A stretch of DNA of 64,000 nucleotides from positions 23,302,521-23,366,520 of the forward strand of contig NC_067124.1 in assembly GCF_021347895.1 (NCBI RefSeq). Direction: 5' to 3'. Positions 1-10,706 of this stretch are shown in pieces. The position numbers and the translations under genes are program-made. The number at the start of each line of letters is the position of its first letter. Position 1 is the stretch's first letter. Origin of the DNA: Acanthochromis polyacanthus (taxonomy: Eukaryota; Chordata; Actinopteri; Pomacentridae). Under the pieces are notes generated by a model. It did not search any database. It was given only the letters and a program-made list of their open reading frames with translations, and had not been told where the DNA came from.

Positions 1-3000
1 TTATGCATTCACTCAGAAACTCTTGGGGCCATGTGCCAGCGTCAACTGAAATCAAACCTGAAGAAGAAGTTTCAGTGTGTGTTTGAGGGAATCCCTAAAG
101 CAGGACATCCAACCCTTCTGAATGAGATCTACACAGAGCTCTACATCACAGAGGGAGGAACTGTGGAGGTCAGCGATCAACACGAGATCAGACAGATTGA
201 AACAGCATCCAGGAAACCAGCTGCACCGGAAACAACAATCAGATGTGAAGACATCTTTAAACCCTCACCTGAAAGAGGGGAACCAATCAGAACAGTGATG
301 ACAAAGGGAGTGGCTGGCATCGGGAAAACCGTCTTAACGCAGAAGTTTGCTCTGGACTGGGCTGAAGGCAAAGCCAACCAGGACATCCAGTTTACATTTC
401 CATTCACTTTCAGAGAGCTGAATCTGCTGAAGGAGAAACAGTTCAGTTTAGTGAGTCTTGTTCATCACTTCTTTCCTGAAACCAAAGAAGCAGGAATCAG
501 CAGATTTGAGGAATTCAAGGTGGTGTTCATCTTTGACGGTCTGGATGAGTGTCGTCTTCCTCTGGATTTCAACAGCAACGAGATTCTGACTGATGTTACA
601 GAGTCCACTTCAGTGGATGTGCTGCTGACAAACCTCATGAAGGGGAAGCTGCTTCCTTCTGCTCGCCTCTGGATAACCACAAGACCTGCAGCAGCCAATC
701 AGATCCCTCCTGAGTGTGTTGACAGGGTGACAGAGGTCCGAGGGTTCAATGACGCACAGAAGGAAGAGTACTTCAAGAAGAAATTCACAGAAGAAGATAA
801 GGCCCGCAGAATTATCTCCCACATCAAGAAACAAAACCTTTTCATCATGTGCCACATCCCAGTCTTCTGCTGGATCACTGCCATAGTTCTGGAGGAAACG
901 ATGAAAACCGGAGAGGGAGGAGAGCTGCCTAAGACTCTGACGGAGATGTACAGCCACAACCTGGTGGTTCAGGCCAAACTAAAGAATGTCAAATATGATG
1001 GAGCAGCTGAGACAGATCCACACTGGACTCCAGATACGATTAAGATGATTGCGTCTTTGGGGAAACTGGCTTTTGAGCAACTCCATAGAGGCAACCTGAT
1101 CTTCTATGAATCCGACCTAAAAGAGTGTGATATTGACATCAGAACAGCATCGGTGTACTCAGGAGTGTTCACGCAGATCTTCATAGAGGAGAGAGGACTG
1201 TACCAGGACAAGGTCTACTGTTTCGTTCATCTGAGCGTTCAGGAGTTTCTGGCTGCTTTTCATGTCCATCAGACATTCATCAACACTGGTGTCAATCTGA
1301 TGACAGAGGAACAATCACCCTCCAGTTCTGCTTCACAGAGAGACAAAGCTGAACTCTTCTACCAGAGTGCTGTAGACAAGGCCCTACAGAGCCCAAATGG
1401 ACACCTGGACCTGTTCCTTCGCTTCCTCCTGGGTCTTTCACTGCAAACCAATCAAAGTCTTCTAAAAGGTTTAATGACAGGAAGCAGCTCACTGAAGAAT
1501 CAGGGAACAATCCAGTACATCAAGAAGAAGTTAAATGAGGATATGTCTCCTGAGAGGTGCATCAACCTATTTCACTGTCTGAGGGAGCTGAATGATAGTT
1601 CTCTAGTGGAGGAGATCCAGCAATTCCTGAGATCAGGAAGACTGCCCACAGATAAACTGTCTACTGCTCAATGGTCAGCTTTGGTCTTCATCTTGTTATC
1701 TTCAGAAAAAGATCTGGATGAGTTTGACCTGAAGAAATATTCTGGTTCAGAGGAGGCTCTGCTGAGGCTGCTGCCTGTTGTCAAAGCCTCCACCAAAGCT
1801 GTGTAGGTTAAATCAAACTAAACAAGCCACAAAAATTTATAAATATCAAACTGGAAAAAAATCTTACAATTTCTGTTTGGTTGCTACTTCCTCTTTAGGC
1901 TGAGTTGTTGTAACCTGTCAGAGAGAAGCTGTGAAGCTCTGGCCTCAATTCTCCGTTCACCATCCTCCAGTCTGAATGACCTGGACCTGAGCAACAACGA
2001 CCTGCAGGATGCTGGAGTAAAGCTGCTCTGCAAAGGGCTGCAGTGTCCACAATGTACGCTGGAAACTATCAGGTGGGAAATCACAGATTAAAGATGACCC
2101 ATTAAATCCTGCTTTATGCACATTTATCAGAAAACAAATGTGTTCTACAAATTTTGTCATCAGCTGGTGCAATTATAATATAATTACTTTCAAGAAATTT
2201 AAATTCTTGTGTTCCATGGAGGATTTATCAAAATAATGACTAATGCTAAGGTAAATTCAGCCAAATACTTCTATCTAGTTGGCTGTATGTGAAGATTGTA
2301 AAGATAAATATGCCCACTGTGCAGTGTTCATGTTGTCATTTTCTTAGCTGTCATTAATCAACCATCAAAATGAATTTCTGTGTGAAAGATGAAGGAAACA
2401 AATTTTTGGTTTTGTAGGTTCAAGGACCTAAAATTTAACTCTCTGTGTTACATTACCTATGCTGTGGAGACATAATCTGTTTACACAATTACAGCTTCCC
2501 TCCAATGAATAATTAAATAATGAGGTGCCTATTAGCTACAATGCATCTAACAGTCACTGTCTCCCCTTGGTTGCTTTTTAATACTGAGTCACAGTAATTC
2601 AGTTTTTATGACAAGAATTAACCTCCAACAAAGACTCCTTCATGTCAAAGTGAAAACTGATTTATACAAAATATCTGCTGATTGAAAATAATAATAAAAC
2701 TTTAGCATGAAGGCTTGGTTTAAGGTTAGTCAGTGTTGGGGTTAGTAGCTATACTTATGGTTGGGGTACATCTCCAGGGAATTAATGTAAATCAATCTAA
2801 TGTCCTCTGAAATGATGAAAACACAGCTGTTTATGTTTGTCTGCAGGCTCTCAGGGTGTCTGATCACAGAGGAAGGCTGCGGCTCTTTGGTTTCAACTCT
2901 GACATCCAACCCATCCCGTCTGAGAGAGCTGGACCTCAGCTACAATCATCTAGGAGACTCAGCAGCAACGCTGTTTGCAACCTGTAGACTGGAAACCCTA

Positions 3001-4884
3001 AAGTATGGGCAAACAAGTCTGTTTGGCTTTGGTTGAGGGAATGTGGGGAAGTTAGTTGGAGCCAGTGCTTCAAACTGACGAAGAGTTGATTTTATAAGAT
3101 TAAGGCTGCCTTTGTTTTCTTTGTCAATAATTACACTAATAATATGTAGTATTAAACATGAGCTATTTGATTCTATTGGAAACACTGAAGTTGCAGAACA
3201 TCAGCTTTATGGCAGATTAAACCATAATGAATCATGTTTTGCAACTTCAATTCCAAAAATACAGGTAACACACAGTTTGTTCATATATAGTATCACTTGT
3301 GGCGATAGTTATGTGGAAATCTAGTGCTAGTTTGGCATATTGTTAATGATGTCACCTGATTGTGGTGTCATGCTGGAACTTGTTTGTCTCTAGGTTACAC
3401 CCTGGTGGAAAGCAGATGTTGAAATCTGGTCTCAGAAAATGTAAGTATATATTTTACATTGGCATTGAGTTCAGTGTTTGAAGTTGTCTGTCTGCCATCA
3501 TGATTTTCTGACTGAAGTGGCATCTCCTTGTTGCTTCCTGATCCTTCATTTGTTTTGTTGTCTGACACTATCTGTCCATCAGAGCTCACATCTACAATGT
3601 GACATTAACCTCAGAGATTACATGATTTCACAAAACCCGCTTCTCCTTTCCCATGAACATGATATCTCTTTAATGTCTTGAATGCATTTCTTCATTTGGT
3701 TCACAAATGTATGAAAAAATTCAGACTTTTCAAATATCTAGAATGGGGCTGCACAGTGGAATGGTGGTTAGCACTTTTACCTTGCAGCTAGAAGATCCCG
3801 GTTCGCGTCCCGACCTTCCTGAGATCTTTCTGCATGGAGTTTGCATGTGTGGATACATGCATGGATTTTCTCCTGGTACTCCGTCTTCCTCCCACAGTCT
3901 AAAAATATGCTGAGGTTAATTGACTATTCTAAATTGTTTGTAGGTGGGAATGTGAGTGTGATTGTTTGTCTGTATATGTAGCCCTGTGATAGACTGGCAA
4001 ACTGCAGGGTGTCCTCTGCCTTTGCCCCAAGTCAGCTGGGATAGGCTCTAGTCCCATCTGCTTGAAGTTCAAAATTTCTGCCTGTGTGTGATTATATTAC
4101 AACATCAATAACTCATGACAGTTGAGACACAACCTACTGTGCATGTATGGAATGGAACAGACCACAAAATAGGATATTATCAACAATTATCCGTACATAG
4201 TTTGTATGGCTATCTGTGTGAAAGCCCAAAAGACAGCCTGAACCCAGTGGAATTATGAAGATACTGATTTGAAACACTTTAGAATTTGTAAAATGCCTTT
4301 AAATCATAGTAGATGGTGACCTTATTTTCTATTTGAAATTGCCAGATGCCTGTGAACTCACACTGGACACAAACACAGCTCACAGACAACTCGAACTGTC
4401 TGACAACAACAGGAAGGTGACAGTGAGGACAGACGAGCAGCCGTATCCTGATTGTCCAGACAGGTTCGACTTCTGGTGCCAGGTTCTGTGTACAGATGGG
4501 TTGTCAACAGCTGGTCGCTTTTACTGGGAGGTTGAGCGGGAAGGAGTGGTTCATATAGCGGTGACTTACAAAGGAATCCAGAGGAAAGGAGCATATGATG
4601 ATCCCTGTCTTGGGAGAAACGATCAGTCCTGGAGTCTGAGGTGTTCTGATGACGATTACTCTCTATGGCACAACAACAAGAGAACATCTATCTATGTTCC
4701 TTCAACCAGACGAGTGGGAGTGTACCTGGACTGGCCTGCAGGCACTCTGTCCTTTTATAAAGTGTCCTCTGACAGACTCAGACACCTCCACACCGTCCGT
4801 ACCACCTTCACCAAGCCTCTCTTTCCTGCTTTCAAGATTAAACCTGGGCAGTTGAATTCCTCTGTGTCTTTGTGTCAGATATAA
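1..4884 (+). CDS. NLRC3-like NLR protein (FISNA-NACHT-LRR-B30.2), 5' partial
   Basis: This is a predicted cytosolic innate-immune NLR of the large fish-specific NLRC3-like family. The exons read as 1(or 31)-1802, 1899-2072, 2847-3002, 3394-3440 and 4346-4884, and the phases agree at every junction (2,2,2,1). The frame is open to the left edge, so the true start and any N-terminal domain lie outside; the ATG at 31 is internal in similar proteins. From that ATG, residues 1-75 are FISNA-like, GVAGIGKT at 93-100 is Walker A and [11 protein letters not shown] at 164-173 is Walker B. The second exon is a standard 174-nt LRR exon (LDLSNNDL). The third is only 156 nt, an in-frame loss of six codons. 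The 47-nt exon gives the GLRK linker that joins in frame to YACELTLD, the start of the B30.2 (PRY-SPRY) domain, which ends in CQI and a stop. No break is visible. The ligand is unknown. Confidence 0.88.
3746..4054 (+). repeat. tRNA-derived SINE, family A, near full length
   Basis: The head has a Pol III-like arrangement (A-box-like GGTGGTTAGCACTTTTACC, B-box-like GGTTCGCGTCCC), followed by a conserved body and a tail with CAGCTGGGATAGGCTCTAG. It lies in the NLR intron between exons 3440 and 4346. Further copies in this window are at 9602, 16216 and 45682. Confidence 0.8.
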
Positions 4885-6508
4885 AAAGAGAGGTAGAAAC
4901 TGCAGAAACTCCAGCAGAAAATTTCCTTTTTCAGGACAGAATCTGTTAGCCAGTTTGGACCACTGAAATACATGCTGTCTGCTCCTGATCCATTCTATTC
5001 ATTTAATACTCAGTGAAAGGCCACACACCGTCAAGCTTGAGCTCGTTCACTCCTGGAGGCTGCCCAGTACGACCCCAGTCTGACCTACTGCCCACTGACC
5101 AGTACCAGCTGAACAGCTGAGATCAAGGATCTTTCTCATAATCGCCAAAATAATGGCATTCATCAGAGACAGAAACTGTAAAATGAGAAAGAAGCATCAG
5201 ATTTTTAGCTTTCAGATGGTCTTTGAATATATTGTGTGGGACTTATGGTTCCATCGGGAACAATAATCATGTCATAAAAGCTTAAAATTGTGACATTTCA
5301 TCAATGTCACTTTGTTCTAGCTATTCTATTCAGAAATTTGCTGAAAATAAAATTCCGCTTTTTATGAACTCTTGCTTTTTGGGCCACACATTTGACCACT
5401 AGGTTAATCTCTGTTTTTTACTCTACTGGCATGAATTTGTTATTTCGGTCCAATAGGTGCAAAGATTTTAATGAAGGTGATGATATAAGTCTGTTTTAGT
5501 TGTAATGCTACATATGGGATTTTACATGTAAATGGCTGATTGTAAACACAGTTTTGATTTGTTGGGCAAAGCTTATCTTACCAACCATCAGGTGACAAAA
5601 ATAAATAAATAAAAATAAAAATCAGTGACTTGTCAGGTGAATTGCAGGTTGTGTTTTTACAGAACAGAGAAGAAGGACAAAAGACATTAAAATAAAATTA
5701 TACAACACAAATGACTATTTTGAGTTCTCTCTCTATTTCTAGTCACAGTTGTGCTGTTCCCACAGAGGTGCAGGATATTGCAGTTAAAAATGAACCCACA
5801 AGGAGTAAAAATGTGACATGAGCAAAAAACGCCCAGAAACCGCCAGAGGGACGAAGGATAAATTCATCTTTACCAACAAATTTGATAATGTATTAATTTA
5901 CTTTGACCTCCAACTTAGACTTAATTATATTTTCTTAAGCCATGTTTTTTAAAAAAAATCCATTTACTGCAGCCATTCTTTGGTTATATCTGTTAAAATA
6001 TTCCTTCTTTTAGATATTACTTGGATTTTCTTACACTGTGTGTCTATGGAGGGCTCTGAAATTTGCTTTTTAAAAGTATCATAACATTTAAGTGATGATT
6101 GTGTCATCAGTATTGTCTGTTGTGTGGCCGCTACTAGACATGATTTTAATCTCCTCTCTTTTGATCACAAACATTCTTGAATCAATAATGAAAGCATTAA
6201 ACCATTAAAATATCTCAGCTGAGCATTTTTATGCATGTAAGATGTAACAGTTCTGCAAAATGGCAAGTTATATATGGAATATTCAAAATACAAATGCAGA
6301 AAAAAGAAGCTTCTACATTATAATGAAATAGCTCAGACAGTTTCAGTGTCTAATGTTTCTGTGCTTTCACAGTGAAGGTTGATTAACTGAGATGACTGAA
6401 TTTATAATCACACATATGGTTCCTACAGTTCTGTGCTACTAAAATGCTATGCAACTTTTATAAAACCATCCCTCTTCTGGTTCATCTCGCTTTACTCCTG
6501 CTTGATCC
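4885..6508. other. 3' flank of the NLR gene and of the convergent EF-hand gene
   Basis: There is no coding exon here. An AATAAA at about 5346 is a candidate poly(A) signal for the plus-strand NLR gene, about 460 nt after its stop. The rest is AT-rich unique-looking sequence between two convergent genes, with an A/T-rich simple stretch near 5595-5625. Confidence 0.5.
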
Positions 6509-9500
6509 TCAGATTATGGCTGAATTCAGGAACTGAAAAGGGGGAAAAAAGTGATGATTAAAAAAACATCCAAACATTCAGCTCTTAAAATAAGTAGGTA
6601 AATAAAAACATGTACAGGTTTTATAATTAAACCTTTATTGAATCAAATATCAAATATGACACCAATAACTTCACAGTATTTCTTGCATTTCATTCTTCGA
6701 TGAATGCAATCCCAAATGTGAACTAGCAAATATCACCATTTTATTGTGCTGTTTATTGTGAAACTGCCTTCTTGCCTCAAACTAGTCACTACTGAAAATA
6801 CCTGAATATCAGATTCTCCTCAGATCTGAAATTAATCTATGATTTTTAGTACGTTACTGATGGAAACCACTGAGTTGCCAAATCCTCTATACTTTCAAAA
6901 TGATATTGGATGTTTTCTTTTTCCTATTAAAACAGATTGAAGGATACAATGACCCTAAATCTTGGCTGCTGTTCTTGTTTGTGCATTGCACTCCAAACTT
7001 TGTTACGGTTTTGTATGTAATATGTAAAGTGATACTACTGTCTACTTGTAAATGTTTTTTGTAGGTTTACATACAAGTAAATGAGCAACAATTATGCTCT
7101 GGCTGCAGTACCATATATATAAAAGATATTCACCTCCCTTGAAAGTTTTCCCCTTTTATTATTTTTAAGCTCGAATCATGGTTCATTTTGGACAAGAATG
7201 TACAAAAAGACACTTTGTCAAAGTCAAAGTGAAAACTGATTTCTATAAAGTACCGTCCATGAATTAAAAATATGTAACATAAAATAATGATAAATGTACA
7301 CCATAAAATCAGGTGCTAAAAACCAAAACCTCATAATGTCTCAACACGGGTTTGCCAGAAAGTACGTGGGAAGAAGATTCTTTGGTCTGATGAGACCAAA
7401 ATTGAGCTTTTTGGCCACCAGACTGGACTGTGTTTGATGGACACCAAAGAGGTAGAGGGTAAAATTCACACAGGGAAGCAACAGGACAAGCTGATACCGT
7501 CTGCATGAAAGCTGTGACTTGGGAGAAAATTTGTTTTTCAGCAAGACAATGACCCAAAGCATGCAGTCAGAGGTACAGAGAAAAGATTCAAAGACAACAA
7601 GGTGAATGTTTTTAAGTGGCTGAGTCACAGCTCAGACTTCAATCATGTTGAGAAAGAGCTGTTAACTCTCCATCCCTTTGCAACCTGACAGTTTTACAAA
7701 GAAGAGTGGGGTAAAATTGCAGTGTCCAGATGACTTATTGACAAGGCGTTTTATGCTTAGGTTGAATACTTATGCAGCCACTTATTTTAAATTTTAAATG
7801 TGTTTAACTTAGACATGAAAAAGTTATTTTTTGTGTTTAAATTCTTGTCAACCATTTATTTACCATTGCTCAGTGATGAAATGCAATTAAAGGGGAAAAC
7901 TTCCAAGGGAGTGTGAACACTTTTCATATCCACTGATTTGGCAGTCACTCAATCAAAGCACGTAAACTCACCTGCTTCAGAGAGAAGGTGGCCACTTGGC
8001 AGTCACATGGCATATTCTGCAGATGAGCCTGGAAACGATCTGAGACAGAAAGCGTGGATTTACAAAACAAAGCAGATGAATTTATCTACACTCAAGAAAA
8101 ATATAAACGCAACACTTTTGTTTTTGCTCCCATTTTTTATGAGATGAACTCAAAGATCTAAAACTTTTTCCACATACACAATATCACCATTTCTCTCAAA
8201 TATTGTTCACAAATCTGTCTAAATCTGTGATAGTGAGCACTTCTCCTTTGCTGAGATAATCCATCCCACCTCACAGGTGTGCCATATCAAGATGCTGATT
8301 AGACACCATGATTAGTGCACAGGTGTGCCTTAGACTGCCCACAATAAAAGGCCACTCTGAAAGATGCAGTTTTATCACACAGCACAATGCCACAGATGTG
8401 GCAAGATTTGAGGGAGCGTGCAATTGGCATGCCGACAGCAGGAATGTCAACCAGAGCTGTTGCTGGTGTATTGACTGATAGATAGATAGATACGTACTTT
8501 ATTTATCCCCATAGGGAAACTGTTGAAGTTGAATGTTCAACCTAGATGGCCTGTGAAGAACTGCTATTTGTCAGGAAATTGGTGCAAAGCTTCAGGCCAG
8601 TTGATCTTAAAGTTGCAGTTACCTTGGAGGATCCGAAGTTTTGTCAGTACAGCCACATATTTGTCGTAGTCGATCCCATTTTGGGAGCCATATTCCTGCC
8701 ACAGAACTTTGAAGGTTTCGTCATCTAAACGAAATTCTGCATCACAGAGACAAAAATGTGTTAAAATGAGTTCACAAATGAAACTAGAACTTAGTCAGTG
8801 GCTGTCTTCTTGGTCTTCAATGATAGCTTGTTGCTTGTTTTGACAAAATTAGCTGTCAAGAATCACATGTCACATCAAGAATGTGACATGTGTAAAAGAG
8901 TTTTTTTTTAAAGTTTTTGGTGCATGTGCAGTTTACATCACATCGTACTTGACCACATTTGTGGTCAACAAACAATTTTTGATTTCTGTTCTATCACATT
9001 TGCTCGTCTGATCAGCACATTTCAGTGAACCTCAAACTACCCACTTGAATTTAGAGCTAGGATTTCATGAACAGATAAAGAGTTTATTAATTCAGATTCA
9101 ATGCCAGAATTACAAAAACATGAATGATTATGGCAGTGTTTTAATTCCACAATAAATATATAATCTCATACCATGAGCAGACAGGCCCTTTTTCATTTGG
9201 GTCTCAGTGACAGCAGGTGGATTCCTGCTCTCATAACTCTCTACATACTCTCTCCTGATTGCAGCCACATAGTGCTCCAGTTTGAAGAACTCCACTACAG
9301 TCAAGTCTTTGGTCTTATCTGCCTGAAGGTGCTTGTTAAAGAACATGTTGTACATCACATTACAATGTCTTGTCCTACTTCTTCCCAATTCATCAATCAG
9401 AGTTTTGAGGATGGGATTCGGAAAACAGTAGTGGAGTTGGACGAGTAGCTGGCAATCAGCTTAATGACATTTATGCTTCAGACAAATCAGGCTTGTTCTT

Positions 9501-10560
9501 CTTGAAGAAGAAGCTAATCAGAATCAACTCAAGATGATTCTGCAACATGGTTGTGAAAATAACATGTTCAAAAAAATTCTAAATAGAATAATCTTTAACC
9601 ATCCCCAGTTCACGTCCCGGCCTTCCTGGGATCTTTCTGCATGCAGTTTGCATGTTCTCCCTGTGCATGCGTGGGTTTTCTCCGGGCACTCCGGCTTCCT
9701 CCCACAGTCCAAAAATATGCTGAGGTTAACTGGTGATTCTAAATTGTCCATAGGTGTAAACTCGAGTGTGATTGTTTGTCTGTATATGTAGCTCTGTGAT
9801 AGACTGGCGATTGAGTTTGAATAAGTCATCTGTTTGACTCTTTTGTCTTCACAGAAAACCAACATCAGGAACAGTTTGGTGTCAGAAAGCCATGCAAAAT
9901 ATATTCTTATTGTCTGAAGCTAGAACATCGTCTGTTATTATTTTGGAATAACCTTCCCCTCTTAAGGAGAATTTTTTAGTGTGAAGCGGCTGGATTGAAT
10001 CATGCATCCTGGGACCGGTAGTGTGTGATAAATAAATATGACTCTTGCTCTATTGAGCAGAACTTCATGCAAAAAATCGAGCAGTGTGAGTTGTAAAGGA
10101 TACATCCATGAGAGTCAACAGAAGCTGGGCCGTCTTGAGAGTTAAGGCTAGAATTTAAAAAATAAATAACCATGAGTACACAGTATTACTATTCAATGGA
10201 TGAGACTGTTGTTGAAATGAATGGAAAATTAACTGACATTTGCCATGAACAGAAAAGCCGGCAGCATTCAGTTTACTGAGGACATCTTCAGCATTCATAT
10301 TCTGGAAATAAAGACACAGAAAGTTTAGATGAATGAGGATTCATGGAGGTTACAGTTTCGCACACTTGCACACTAATGTCCGTTATATAGGGGGTGATGT
10401 TTTATAAAACTCACCTGTTTTTTAAACTTCAATAAAGCATAAACGTATATAACTTATTTATGTATGTCTGCTACAAAGAGCCAATAAGTAACTGCTGATA
10501 GAGAGTCATTGTTAAATGGCTAAAAACACTTAGCTGAAATACCTCAGGCCTATGGTCTTC
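6509..10560 (-). CDS. penta-EF-hand-like exons, probable C-terminal part of the multi-CRD gene
   Basis: A run of minus-strand exons downstream of the CRD exons. 10560-10543 is an 18-nt microexon (EDHRPE, phase 0-0). About 10301-10238 reads NMNAEDVLSKLNAAGFSVHG. About 9459-9172 carries a helix-loop-helix with DKTKDLTVVEF and ends in SAH. 8736-8623 reads EFRLDDETFKVLWQEYG, then GIDYDKYVAVLTKLRILQ. 8039-7972 reads DRFQAHLQNMPCDC. The 24-nt terminal exon 6532-6509 encodes FLNSAII and a stop. The last three junctions agree in phase (1,1,0) with good splice sites. The junction before 9459 is weak (donor GTCAGT or GC, acceptor TTAAG), so an exon may be missing there. The spacing of hydrophobic residues and the short tail resemble penta-EF-hand domains of calpain or sorcin type. 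The one loop I can frame (Q-x-D-x-T-x-D-L-T-x-x-E) has Gln at position 1 and a proper Glu at position 12, so calcium binding is doubtful. Either this continues the upstream CRD protein, or it is a separate gene starting at the ATG at 10298. Confidence 0.6.
7106..7936 (+). mobile_element. decayed Tc1-like transposon in an EF-hand gene intron
   Basis: The ends are diverged inverted repeats: the left reads CACCTCCCTTGAAAGTTTTC and the right, reversed, reads ACACTCCCTTGGAAGTTTTC. Between them, plus-strand frames give the transposase landmarks WSDETKIELFGHQTG (first catalytic Asp) and [10 protein letters not shown] (second Asp), separated by stops and frame changes, so it is inactive. It lies in the intron between the exons at 7972 and 6532. 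Related relics lie near 2590-2690 and at 44076-44462. Confidence 0.8.
8092..8474 (+). mobile_element. 5' fragment of a second Tc1/mariner-type element
   Basis: The stretch starting AAAAATATAAACGCAACACT and running through the CACAGGTGTG motifs to about 8474 matches, as I remember it, the terminal region of a Tc1-like element that is widespread in fish. Only the end and the start of the coding part are present, then it stops at a GATA microsatellite. It is intronic (between exons 8623 and 8039). Confidence 0.5.
9602..9809 (+). repeat. tRNA-type SINE fragment, 5' truncated
   Basis: It matches the body of the SINE at 3746-4054 (the run from cccggccttcc through ttctccgggcactccggcttcctcc to the gatagactggcga end) but lacks the tRNA-like head. 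It lies in or next to an intron of the EF-hand part. Confidence 0.75.
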
Positions 10561-10706
10561 CTGTAAAAGAAAAGAAAAAGATGTCATGTGAAAACAACCA
10601 GGGAATAATCTTAAGATGCAGCTTTTAGAAAATATTCTGATTAATTTTCAATATTGAATTTGATCTGTTCATATTCCTTGACATCTCCAGTCGATGCATT
10701 ACTTAC

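Noticed and set aside
3707..3913. Open frames ending [14 protein letters not shown], also at 16339-16548 and 45864-46151
   Set aside because: The same peptide appears wherever the family A SINE occurs; it is the SINE read as protein, not a gene.
10641..10706. Extension of the CRD4 exon to the stop at 10641 as the natural C-terminus
   Set aside because: The other three CRD exons have a donor at the homologous position and CRD4 has GTAAGT there, so the tail is more likely intron. Kept as an alternative in the evidence.
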